Origin: Brasenia schreberi
Lineage: Eukaryota > Streptophyta > Magnoliopsida > Nymphaeales > Cabombaceae
Reading direction: 5' to 3'
Assembly (NCBI GenBank): GCA_036023115.1
Contig: JAYKKT010000041.1
Coordinates: forward strand, 3,745,501-3,809,500
Length of the DNA: 64,000 nt
Shown here: one piece after another, positions 11,346-22,800 of the stretch
How positions within the stretch are numbered: the stretch's first letter is position 1
Layout of the letters: every line of letters starts with the position of its first letter
Notes under the pieces: generated by a model
Told to the model about the DNA's origin: nothing
Databases searched by the model: none
The model's input: only the letters and a program-made list of their open reading frames with translations
Made by a program: the position numbers and the translations under genes

Positions 11346-14319
11346 GATAGCATAAACAACCGTAGAAATACATGCATAATAAACCAATATACAACAAATG
11401 TAAACATGCACAATCAACAACAACCGTAAATCCAAAGTAAGGTATAAACAAATTGTACGAGAAACAAAAGCAGAAGCAATAATCAGAAGAACTTATTTGT
11501 GTGAGTCGCTCTTGCAAACTTGTCTTAAAGAAATCAGTGTCCCGCTATGAGTACGTATGGGTACCTCTGCCTTCCTCTTAGGATAAAATGTACACACAAC
11601 TAGAAAGACACGTATAGGGCCTTGAGTCGACCTCGACTACGCCTCAGTCGCTTATGATTGGAGGGAAGGATGGTTGGGAGCAATCACACTGCAGGAAATA
11701 CCACGGGTAGAGGGAAGCATAGAACAAATACGGGAGGAGAGAGAAAGTGTTCATGAATAAATGCATGATTAGAGAGCCCTAATCACTTATTTATAGACTG
11801 GGGGTTGGATCACGGATCATAGATTTGATCCAAACAACATACATTTCCGTTCCATAATTGTTCCTGCGTAAGCACTCTTGACTATTAGATTAAAAGATTT
11901 TGGTACAAAAAGATAAACTAAAGACAATTTCAAAGCCCAGTCTAGCACATGCGTGTCTAGTCTAACATGTCCTCACCAAGCTCTTTGACTTAAGTTCATG
12001 AGATATGAGTTTGTCTCATTATTCAATATAGGATTAAACTTTGTCTTCTCTTAGTCATCACAACATGTGACTTTTTATACTTTAGGACTTTCATATATAT
12101 ATCACCACGAAGGAAAGGTCATGGCAGATTCAGCCACAAAAGATATCATTATTGTTTTGCAGGATACAATATACTCAATCCTACTATTTTGTGTCTTTAC
12201 ACTTGATATTGTTGCAAGCCTAGTGAATTCACTCAAGATGAATGTATGAAAGTTTTATCATCGCAATGGAGATTGAAGCTTCAAGAGCAACCCCACCATT
12301 TTCGGTACATAGTACCAAAGTAGAATAATTTTACTTCTTGAGTCATAGTTTTCTCCAGTCTAACCATAGTAGGTATTTGCTTATGTTGTTTCTTTTGGTA
12401 GTTAAGTGTACTAGGTCTCAAGTCATATAAGTATCTTGGGCACAAAGAGGACAAATCATTACCAACTCTAAGAGTATGATAGGAATCCAAGAGCATACAG
12501 AGACAAGTTGGGCATGAAGAGGACATCAAAGATAAATCTCACTCAAACGGTTGCCAGGTCCAAAGTCAAGAGTCGATTGAAGGATCCATGACCCGATCTA
12601 GGGATAGGGCTTAGCAATTCCAAATTTAGTGGATTTGTTGTGATGCTTAAGTAGACTGACTAAAATTCATATTGGAGTCTAGGGTTCCTATTTTGAGCTT
12701 TAAAATGCACTTATTTTACCTTTTGTTCTATTGGTTAAGTCATGATTATACCGCAAAGAGCAGTATTTATTGTTATATATTTGATTGGCTAAGATGGGAA
12801 ACCTATTTCAAGCGTAAATAGCCATGTTTATGAATGAAAGTCACTTATTTGGATTGTATCAAAAGAAGTTACGAATTTCTTCTTTTCTTATTTGGGCATT
12901 CAAGGTTTAATAGTGAGTTCCTAACTTCCTCTCCTTATCAATAGTCCTTCTTGTGGCGGATTTGAAGTTGGTTAGTATTTTTTCCTCCATTTCTTACTCC
13001 TCATCAAACCCATTTCCTTAAGAATCTTGTTTCAAGGTGAAGCAAGCACAAGGAAACTCAATCCAGTACACGATATTAAATCATCCATCGCCTCATAGTA
13101 CTTTGAATCCATTCAAAAAAAAAGGAAGAAGAAGAAAGGAAAAAAGAAAAAAAGGAGATGGGGCCGATTTAAAGAGGGTTTGAGTAATTTGGTGGGTATT
13201 TTGTTGATTTGATATATTTTTATCATTTATTTGATATATTGAATCAAAAAGAAAATAATAAGATCAAGTTCCTAACGCAAAGCATTTCTTCAACGAGGGA
13301 GACAGGCCTCAGCCTCATCACGTCGATGTTGTTTTTCTTATTTTTTTGGGTATGTTTCTTGATCATGTTTTTCTTCTTCTTTTTCTTGTTATTGATTTCA
13401 TTTTTGTTTCATTTTTTTTGTGATTCTTTCTTCTTTTCTTTTCTTCAACTAGGTTCAGAAGAATGTGTGTTGTTCAATGGTGAAGAAAGCAATAATGCTA
13501 AATAAAACGTTGGTCACTGGAGTAAAAAAATACGGCGAGAGAGACTCTTGCTCGAATTGCATGAGAAAGGATAGAGAGAGATGGTGGGTGTGAGAGGAGA
13601 GATAAAGTGATGAGGGTTCATTTTGGTATTTTTTTGAGAAAAAAAGGTGTGTTAATGGTAAAAGGAGTGTGTGGATAGTAATCTTCTTAAGAAAACTTTG
13701 ACCAAATTATTCAAGGTGGGTGTTTCTCATAAACTAACTGGAAGAGTTTCTTTAGCACTTGGAAATAGAACCGGAACCAGTGGATATAAATCACCAATTC
13801 CGGTTTTGTTGGAATCGGAAACCGCAAAGTTGGCAGCCTGTGAAAGGGAATATGGTTGCTCAATGTAGGCAGGTTCAGGATCTCATGGTTTGTCAATACA
13901 CGGCGTCATTGACATGTGTCGGGTCAGTTGAGTTGAATATAGATATGAGTGTGGGTCTGGATAGACCCAGATCCAAAACTATTTGCTGTTTGGTATGGGT
14001 TGGCTTAGTCGGTTTTGGGTAGGATGCAGATCCAGATTTGAAATAAGGTTTCCAATAAAGGTTGTTGGTTTGGATGAATTATTTAGATCCAAGTCAATAG
14101 TGTTAGATCTCTTAAGCTGATTTCATTTCATATTGTAAGAGTATGTTTTGTACAAGGCGCTATATCAGATTAACTAGCTAGAATACATAGTTTAAGACAG
14201 TGATGGATCTACATTGAGTCGACGTAAAATCAACTTAAAGTTTATAGCCTATGGTGGGATCCATGGGCTATAATACATAATTCATCCCACTTCAAAAGAG
14301 TTGCTAGATCCTCTATTAT
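11346..14319. other. No gene seen
   Basis: AT-rich intergenic DNA. A T-rich run at about 13325-13445 gives a spurious frame. Degenerate CCGGAACC-like repeats near 13760-13850 resemble dispersed elements also seen near 14640-14810, 18850-19070 and 34055-34225. No coding domain was recognised. Confidence 0.5.
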
Positions 14320-14590
14320 TGGTTTAAGGTAAACTCACCCCGATATATATACATATATAATATATGTTTATTTATATATATAATAACTTATAGTTTAATA
14401 ATATAAAATATTATAAAAGAAGATTTTGTATTCTATGTAGAATTATAATATTAACTAATTTTTCTTAAAAAAATACTTTTGTAGGTTGAGAAGTTGGGCG
14501 ACCCATTGGACGGGGTGTCTATAGAGGCTTCTAGTGCAGGACGGGGGCAGATGTGAAAACCTGCCCCACTTTACCCCATTGCCATCCCTA
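14320..14590. mobile_element. Left-truncated MITE of the TAGGGATGGCAA family
   Basis: The right end reads TTGCCATCCCTA (14579-14590), matching the terminus of the element at 7042-7463. The interior (TAAACTCACCCCGATATATA and an AT-rich centre) looks like that element in reverse orientation. The left terminus is missing, so the left boundary is approximate. Confidence 0.5.
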
Positions 14591-14831
14591 AATCAGACCC
14601 AGAACTGAGGATCATTCTATTTGGCTTTAGTTTCACTGTCCATGGAACTAAAACAGGGTTCGGAATGGAACCGCTAGTTCCATATTTTTTTTATTTTGTA
14701 GAATTTCAGCCTTTCAACGATTTTTTTTTGTACCAAAATGTTTAAGACTCGAGTCAGAACCGGAACAGTTTCGGTTCGGCTCTGGTTCGTTCAAGGAAAA
14801 CTGAAACTGGCCACTGCTAGATGGACAAACA

Positions 14832-15573
14832 TGTCACATAGTGTGTGAATACTAGAGATCAACCCTTCAACAAAGCAACAGTCACACCCGATTGCTCAAC
14901 AGGAGACCCACGAGACCCGGCCTATAACACGCAGGCGTCTTTCACCCCTTGGTCGTCCATCTTGTGTGAAGCAGCTCGCTTGCACCACTCTCGTCTCTCC
15001 CATACCACATATGCACACATACTCATGAAGGTTCAGTTGAGAGCAAGAAGAGGAAGAAGATTATGAGAATTTTCCAATAGGTAGAATTTTTATTCAAGGG
15101 GCTGGTTAAAACCCGATGCTAACGCTGTCACCGAGAACCACCCGGTGACATTGGCACGGGTCTAATGAATTACTTGGTGACGGTTGAGCTCAACCTATGC
15201 TTTGTGGAGATGTCCAATGTTTTGCTAGGAAGTTTTGGACGTCAATTTTTAGTATGAGATGAACCTATATGGTCTTGGCGTGAAAGGACGTGTTTATAGG
15301 TAAATGATACATATTTTCAATTAAATTTAGCTATTAGGCTTGACATAAATTTGCATTATGTGGGCATGAATATATAATTTATTAAATTTTAGTGAGGTTT
15401 TTGTCTTCTATGAAATGATAGTGACTTCAGCCATAAAAAAATGATAGGGAATCGCAAAAGTTTAGCATCACAAGCTTGAAAAAGAATTGTAGTGTTGAGT
15501 TAGACCGGTCAGCACAGGTTTGGCTGCTTATAGCGATCATTAAGTCTGGGTGTGACAAAGTGGTATCAAAGAT
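14832..15573 (+). mobile_element. Possible gypsy-type LTR followed by a primer-binding-site remnant
   Basis: The stretch runs from TGTCACATAGTG to GGGTGTGACA. It is followed at about 15558 by AAGTGGTATCAAAGATGAG, which resembles the TGGTATCAGAGC primer-binding site next to 5' LTRs (complementary to initiator Met tRNA). No second LTR, gag or pol was found. The left boundary is a guess from TG...CA symmetry. Confidence 0.35.
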
Positions 15574-15740
15574 GAGACAATATTTGCTCTAGAAGCAAGG
15601 ATGATAATAAGAATGTATGAAGTTTCATGTGAATTGGGATGATAAATGCTCATTGTATTGTTGATCACTAAGATTCAATCCTGAATAGGAACATGATAAA
15701 CGCCCTACAGTAAGATTTCAGAGTAGCAATTTAATCTCGT

Positions 15741-15916
15741 ATATATATAGGAAAAGTGGATCCTACTCACTTTTGACATGTTCATGCATGTCAATTTGGT
15801 GGCATAAGTATAATTTAAATATTTTAAAAGGTTTTTGAAAATGTATTAAAGGCAAGCAATAGTCAGATATAAGTGGGCACCGTCACTAGTGGGTATGATC
15901 CAATCACTATATATAT
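15741..15916. mobile_element. MITE with TATATATAGTGATTGGATC-type ends
   Basis: The left end ATATATATAGGAAAAGTGGATCC and the right end GATCCAATCACTATATATATG are imperfect inverted repeats. Internal motifs (ACTCACTTTTGACATGTTC, GGTGGCATAAGTATAATTTA, AAGTGGGCACCGTCAC) recur in the copies at 17955-18157 and 19087-19260. Confidence 0.6.
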
Positions 15917-16436
15917 GTGTGGAGAGAGAGATTCTTTAAATGTTTTAGTGCTTGAGAGAATTCCTGGTGACTCTGGGATGTTAATAAGGGGCCTGCAACA
16001 GCAAAGGTGCAGTCACCAATCTTGTCTTCGTCTCATGATGCAAGATACTCAGTTAAGTGTGTGCAAAATTTCAGAGATTTCCACAGATATTCAGTGACGC
16101 TTCCCAAAACGCAAGATATTCAGAGAATTCCTAATGAATTGGATGGAGAATTTCACAGATTTATCACAACATTGCAAAATTCACCAAATATTTTACATAT
16201 ATCCGAAATTTACAAAATTTCGTATCATGCTCGATCAAGGTGTTTGTTAAGTGTGTGCAAATCTCAGAGCGAAAGGTGAGCAACAGTAGTAAAATGCAGT
16301 CAAAACCAGAAGCCATCAAAGTGCAGTTCGCTGTGCTTCCATATCAATAATTCACGAGACATTCATAAAATCTTGATGTGGGAAATTGTGTCAAGATGTG
16401 CATGTCACACATTAAAAACCTTCGTTTAATTGCACC

Positions 16437-16590
16437 GAAAGTGTTAGCTCAACGGCAAGGCGCTCTAGTGCTGTTGTTGCCGGTGGGGAGTTTGGACTCC
16501 CACAAGGTGCATGTGCGAGTGTGTTTTAGGCTTCGGCGGCCTCCTCTTGTAACCAAAAAAGAGGGGGGAGATCTGTTTAATTCTCATCCA
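16437..16590 (+). mobile_element. Candidate tRNA-derived SINE
   Basis: Near the left end TTAGCTCAACGGCAAGG resembles an RNA polymerase III A box (TRGCNNARYNGG). About 40 bases downstream GAGTTTGGACTCCC resembles a B box (GGTTCGANNCC). The element ends near CTCTTGTAACCAAAAAAG, a short A-rich tail. This box spacing and tail fit plant tRNA-related SINEs. It cannot fold as an intact tRNA, and no clear target duplication was found. Confidence 0.45.
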
Positions 16591-17950
16591 ATTTCGTGAG
16601 AAATGAATTTTCAAATTGAATTACTATTTGCACACAACAAATTACTACACGCACCCTTTTTTTGTGTTTTTTAAAAATATTCTTACTCATTTTCAAAAAT
16701 TTCCACGCTAGTCCCACCTCTCTTGTGGTTCTTTTCACTTCTATACTGCGAGTTCTCTTTGTTCTACATCTAGAAACCTTATTCTACAATTAGATAATAC
16801 ATCACTCAAATCTATGTCACCTTCTCTTATAGAAACAATAAAAAGAAAAAGAAGAAGTTTGTATGCTTGATTCAATGAGGTACTTTGTGTTTTTTTAGAA
16901 GTACATGTATGAATTAAATCATATTTTTTTGGTGTATTTCATATTGTTGATTAAGGGTAGAGACATGGTTGAGCCACATCTCTATGTTTAGAGAGACATC
17001 ATTGAGCTATGTCTCCCCATTTAGAGAGATACGGCTCAACCGCATCTCTTCATGAGAAATAAGATGACTAAGAATAAGATTTAATTAAGGACTTATAATA
17101 CCCATCTTTTGTGTCTAATCAACAGCCCGATATCAAATAAATGGATTTATGCTTTTTTCTTCCTTTGATTCGATGAAAAATATTGTTGATTATTTAAAGG
17201 TTCGTTAGTTTGTTGTTTTTAATTTGGTTGTTTTTCTTTTTCAAATGTCGAATATGTGAAAAGGAGACTTTGAAAGGTTGTTGAAAGCTTGAAGAACGTT
17301 ACCGGAAGATGCCAACAACGATGCCGGAATCATGTTGCTTGAAGGAGAAAGAAATAAGAGAAATTATGTTGGGGTATTATGAGTATTATTTTAAAAAAGG
17401 TGTATGGATAGGGAAAAGGGTATACACTTGTCAATTATGTTTTCAAAGCAAGTTATTCAAGGACCCTGTAATTGTAAATTGTAAAAAAACAGGGCAGGAT
17501 GGTCTGAATTTAGAAAAGCCTTCCTAACTCATATATTCTTCTAAAAATCTTTTGATTTTGGAGTTAAATTGATAAGAACGTGTAACACCGAAAATCCAGG
17601 AAGTTTATGATGCACCAGGCCCTTGGAATTTAATTTCAAAGTAGGCAGACTCGCAGGAATTTTACAAAAGACTTTGTTAAAACTGCTTCAAATTTAAAAT
17701 TAACTATTTTTTCCCCTGAAAGTCGAAAAAAATGTGCTCTTACACAGAAAATTGAGATCACAATTTATTGATATCTGATAGAAAGAAATGATCAGATAAA
17801 CAAAAGTAGATCATGTTTCTGCAACAGCAGAAAATAAAAGAACTGCTCAGCTTTGGAGAATTGTTTCTTACTAGTTTTACATGAATCAAAATTCCAAAAT
17901 TAAGTTTGAGTAATATACTTTTCATTTGTCATTATTCTAAGATCATATAT
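16591..17950. other. No gene seen
   Basis: AT-rich intergenic DNA. The only frame of note (17309-17527) is short, has no recognisable domain and no plausible gene context. Confidence 0.5.
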
Positions 17951-17954
17951 ATGT

Positions 17955-18157
17955 ATGTATATATATAGAAAAATTGGACACATCTACCTCTAATGTATTC
18001 ACTCATGTTCATCCATTGTTTTTCAGTAGTATAAGTATAATTTAGAAAAACTTAAGGTTTTCATAAAATATAAAAAATAATGTTATTATATACTCTTTCT
18101 GAAAAATAATGGTTGGGCATAAGTGAGCATTGTCACATAGAATTCAATATATATGTG
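17955..18157. mobile_element. Second copy of the TATATATA-GATTGGATC MITE
   Basis: Begins TATATATATAGAAAAATTGGACAC and ends near AATTCAATATATATG. The interior has ATGTTCATCCATTG, AGTATAAGTATAATTTAG and GGGCATAAGTGAGCATTGTCAC, matching the copies at 15741 and 19087. Ends are less well preserved. Confidence 0.55.
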
Positions 18158-19086
18158 TGTAATTGGATTTCAGATATATTTGAAACTAGACATGTATAAT
18201 TGTAACTCATCTATTTGTAGACGGTGAAGAAGTTCCTTTATACATTTTTTATATTTATGTAAATAACTTTTTGTTATACGTGCATATGGATAAGCATACC
18301 ATTTCTGAATAGATACAACTTTTCAAAATATGGTCGGATAATTTCATCAATTTGAAAATTATCCAACAATTAATTGTGTGAAATCTTTAAATTTTGTTTT
18401 GAGTTTTAAGTGGTAGAAAAAGCAGTTCATACTTGTCCTTAATCATGAAACACACTTGAGTACAGTTATTAATGGGGATTACTATTTGCACACCCCAACT
18501 TATTATATATACGCCTTTTCTTCATGATCTTCAAAAATACCTCCACTTATTTTCCAAAAATTTTCACACAAATGCGATTCCTCTCTATTGTTGCTTGCTT
18601 AAGGGAATTTCAGTCATACTTGACACCCTAATTGGTCGATACGTGCTCGAGAATCTTATATTGTGTGACTATATTGTTATCACCTGTGCCATGATCTCAC
18701 TCTTTTAGTTACACCAACCTCCAAAGCAAAGCACTCACACGAACAGTGCATATATGGCACATTCATGTCAATGAACACATACAGATGCTTTCCTCTGCAT
18801 ACAGTAGAAGTTGATCTGAGCAGTTTCAAACAAACATGGCCAGATCTGGCTTTCTTAGAACCAGGACGCGCAACCGAACTGGGATCAGAGTCCAGACCAG
18901 TTCTAATTCCGGTTCTAGTTTGATGCATAAACCACCCAAAACCCAAAAAAAAACACTAAATTTTTAGAAATTTAGAAACATAAAAAAAATATGAAACCGC
19001 CCGTTTCAGTTTCATAAAAGTGAAAAGGCAACCAGACCAGTTGCTTCTGCATTTTGGTTCATTCCAGTTGATTCTTGGCACAATTC

Positions 19087-19260
19087 ATATATAGTGATTG
19101 GATCTTACTCACCTTTAATACATGTCCACCCATTGCTTTTGGGTGGCATGAATACAATGAGAATACTTTTATATTTTTTAAAGCTCTTTAAAAAATTTAA
19201 ATTATACCTATGCCACCCAAAAGTGAGCATAAGTGATCATTGCACATTGTTTCATGCTGA
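19087..19260. mobile_element. Third copy of the TATATATA-GATTGGATC MITE
   Basis: The left end is ATATATAGTGATTGGATC. The interior shows a stem with TTTTGGGTGGCAT on one side and TGCCACCCAAAAGTGAGCA on the other. The right terminus is decayed. It lies about 600 bp upstream of the gene 2 start codon. Confidence 0.55.
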
Positions 19261-19883
19261 AATTCACTTTATCATTTTAACTGTTTGATATTTGAGATGA
19301 ATTATTGAGGTAATATTATAAAAAAGATTTAATGCATATGATATATTAAAAGCAATGTACAAAAGTACATTATTATTTTTTATTTCAAATGTTTGTTGTT
19401 GATCATGTTAATAAAATGGTGAAAGATGCATAAGTGAATTTGAGCATGACTGTGTATACCTACTGGTTTTTCTATAAATATTACAGATGATGTACATAAT
19501 AAGTATCTTTTTCTTTGTAAAGGGTAAAGTTGGGTTGACTCGAACCCGACATTAGTCGGGTCTGAAGGGAAATCAATGTCAGATTCGGGTCAAATTATTT
19601 TTCGATACGAGCCTGAGGTGAGCGGGCCAGAACCCGACCCGGCGGCCTGATTTGCCACGGCTTTTGTGCTTTGTGCCGGTTCTCAAGCCCTGATGGAGGC
19701 AACTGAAAATTATCAGCAATTTAGGCAGTGTTCCGTGAATGTTTTCGTAGAGTAGGCATAAACGTAAATTTCTGTTGCCGGAGGTAATTTTGTAAACCCT
19801 TTGTTTTCTATAGAAGTCAACTTTTTTAGCGTGCGGCCTCCTACTACTTGTCCAACTCTTCGCTTGCCCGCTGACGTGCAACC
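19261..19883 (+). promoter_or_regulatory. Upstream region of gene 2; no clear core promoter
   Basis: This is the stretch directly before the start codon at 19884. The nearest TATA-like string (ATTATAAAAAAG near 19313) lies about 570 bp upstream, so it is a weak candidate. GC-rich repeats of TCGGGT/ACCCGAC type at 19525-19640 look like a dispersed element. The last 80 bases are pyrimidine-rich and suit a 5' leader. Confidence 0.35.
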
Positions 19884-22800
19884 ATGACGGAGGCCGGAAG
19901 CCACTCTGTGATGGGTGAGATGGACGGAGAGCACGCCGGAAACCATTCTAGGTTGGTCGATATGGAGGACGAACTCCCCGGGAATCCTGAGATTGTTGCT
20001 GCGGAGGGCGACCTCGCCGGGAACGGTTCAGAGTTGGCAGCTCCTTCTGAGGGTTCAGGTAACCACTGGGAGATGGTTGACGATGTATCAGGCGGAAGCC
20101 ACGAACTTGCACAACACCCTGAAGTGTTTGTGCACGAAGAATCGGCCGAAAATCACTTGGAGACGGTGGCGAGGGACGATATATCGGCCGTAAACTTAGA
20201 GAGGGATGCTGTGGACGAGATATCGGCTGGAAGCCACTCGGAAATTGTTGCGGTGTACGAGGGATTGGAAGGGAAGGAGACGAGTGTTCCGACTTGCGTG
20301 GTTCTGGGTGGTTGTAGCTTCGTCGGAAAAGCGCTCGTTGCGAAGCTGCTATCTACCGGTGAGTGGACGGTTAGGATCGCCGATGCCGCGCCGAAACTAT
20401 TCTTCGATCGAAATGAGGAGAATTCCGATCTCTCTCGCGCGCTTGCCTCTGGCATTGCTTCATATTTCCGCGTCGATGTTGGGGACGAATCTCAACTCGT
20501 GAAAGGTTAGGTTTCAATCTCAATCCTTCCTTTTGGCCTTTTCTTTTGTTTAGAAGAAATCTCAAGTAAGAGACGAGAGATTTGAGAGCGTGGGCGTCAA
20601 TGGAAACCTAGCTCTTCGTTCGGAAGGTATGATGAAGCTACACTACAGGAAACTAGTGATTGGATCTCTTTGGGTTTCTTGAATTCTTATACTCTGCTAC
20701 TTTTTGTGATCTTGTGTGAGGTTCTGGATAAATGATATAGGGCCATTGTGCTAACTGATGATGCCATAGCTACCTCTCCAGAGGCACCGACACAACTAAT
20801 CGTGGGAATCGCCGTTTCTCCTGAGCTGAATTAGGCTAATTTGGACTTTCTATTTTGTGCTTTTATTTTCTATGAGGAGTTGAATGGCGTTTTGGGGAAG
20901 ATGAATGGGTTCCGAAATGGCATGTCGACACAATTCAAACTAGGACGGCAAATATGCACAATAGCTGATCGCCTGCAATAAATACAAGAGAGTGTACTAT
21001 GAGTAGGAAGGTTGGATACTATGATCAACCATCTGGTAAATGTTAGAGTTGCAAATAGTCTTTGTCTGAGGTGAGCCGTGCCGTACGTCTGGCCTGACCA
21101 AGATCTGCTACTTACCTGAGGCCTTTCAATGAAAATTTTTGTTGCTTTTACGGGTCATTGTTGTAATTAATCTGGTCGATCTGGCATATTGTAGCAAAAT
21201 GCCATCCTGTTTTGTTGGGACTTAAATTTGCCACCCACGCACCATGAAAGACTGAGCCTTTCAAACTAGCCACCGGATTATTCTTTAACACCATTTATTT
21301 GCAAGTGCTAGATTTGGTTAAAGCATGAGCATTTGGGGTACTATTAAAACAACCTTTTTAAGTCCCAACAAAAGGAGCCTTTCATTCCTTCATGAGTCCT
21401 CACACATGTTTTTGCATAACATAGACATTGGTGCAAAAACATGTGTGAGGACTCATAAAAGAATGACATACTCCTTTGAAGTTAATATTGGATTATATTA
21501 GGGATCTAACTTTAAGTCCATATTTATTTATATTGGCCATTATGAGTTAACAAAAGATATTCAAGATGAAGTACCTTGGTATATATTATTTGCATATGAC
21601 ATTGTGTTAGTGGATGAGTCCAAGGAAAAAGTTAATAGAAAATTAGAATTAGTTAGAAAATATTAGAAAGTAAAGGCTTCCGACTTAGTAGAATAAAGAT
21701 AGAATATATGGCATGTAAGTGTGGTCATTTGGTATTTTAAAGAATAAAAAAATTAAGATAGACACATATTTACCTAGGATCAGTTTTTCATAGTGGTAGA
21801 AAAATTGATGGAGATGTTTTGTATAGAATTAATGTCAGTTAGTTAAAATGGAGAGGGGTGTAAGACACGAAATTTTTCAACTCCTGGTTTTGAGGCCGGG
21901 AATGAACCTTTTTGAGTTTACGTCGCTTTTAAGGGCGTGCCAGCTAGCTTACTCAAACTAGCGAAGATTTTTGGAAATTTCTGACTTTTTGGCGACTGTG
22001 GACAAGCGAGATCTTTTCGCTTGAAACCTTCTTGAACCGGTGCTCAAGGGTCAGATTAAGCGCTTTAGAAAACTTCGATTTCAAACAAACATGAACTTTT
22101 GAAAGAAAAGCGAGTATTTCGATGATTGTTTGCCTAAGTTGCAGTTTTTATTACGAGGGTTGGTCGAATCCAAGTTTCTCGAGTTTTAGCTATCTTAGGC
22201 CGGATGTGTGTGCTTCAAGTGGCCTTCGAGTTTGATATGATGAGAGCTAGGCTCAAATTGAAAGCAACTCACACACACAACTTAAAGTAAATACCCGAAT
22301 GTAAGTGCAACTCACGCAGCTGAAAGGGAAATACCCGAACTTTGAAAGCAACTCACACGACTTGAATGTAAATTGCGGAAGGGAGATATACATATATATT
22401 TAAGAGCGGAAAGGCTCAATGCACGCGTGTGTAGTGTAGAATTGAAATGATAAACTCACACGACTTGAATTGAACTTGCCGAAATTGAAATATAAGTATA
22501 TAAGAGCGGGAAGGCTCAATGTGTTCGTGTGTGTTGTGTATAAATGGAAAGACAACTCACACGACTTGAATTGAACCACCCGAAATGTAAGTGCGTACAC
22601 AACTTGAATGTAAAACTCACGCAGCTTGAAAGTATATAAATACTCTATATCTTATGAGCAACGAAGGCCCAAAATGTGCGTGAGAGTGTAGAGCAAGTGC
22701 TCACGTACTTCTTGGGTGCGAGTGTGAAATTTAAATGACAAACTCACATGACATGAATGTAACAACCCGGAATTGAAATTGTATGGCTTTCACTAAAGTC

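Noticed and set aside
13209..13505. Phe-rich frame resembling a membrane protein
   Set aside because: Generated by a T-rich tract without start context or homologous motif.
16437..16530. Functional tRNA gene
   Set aside because: A and B box likeness exists but no cloverleaf or acceptor stem can be formed; a SINE is more likely.
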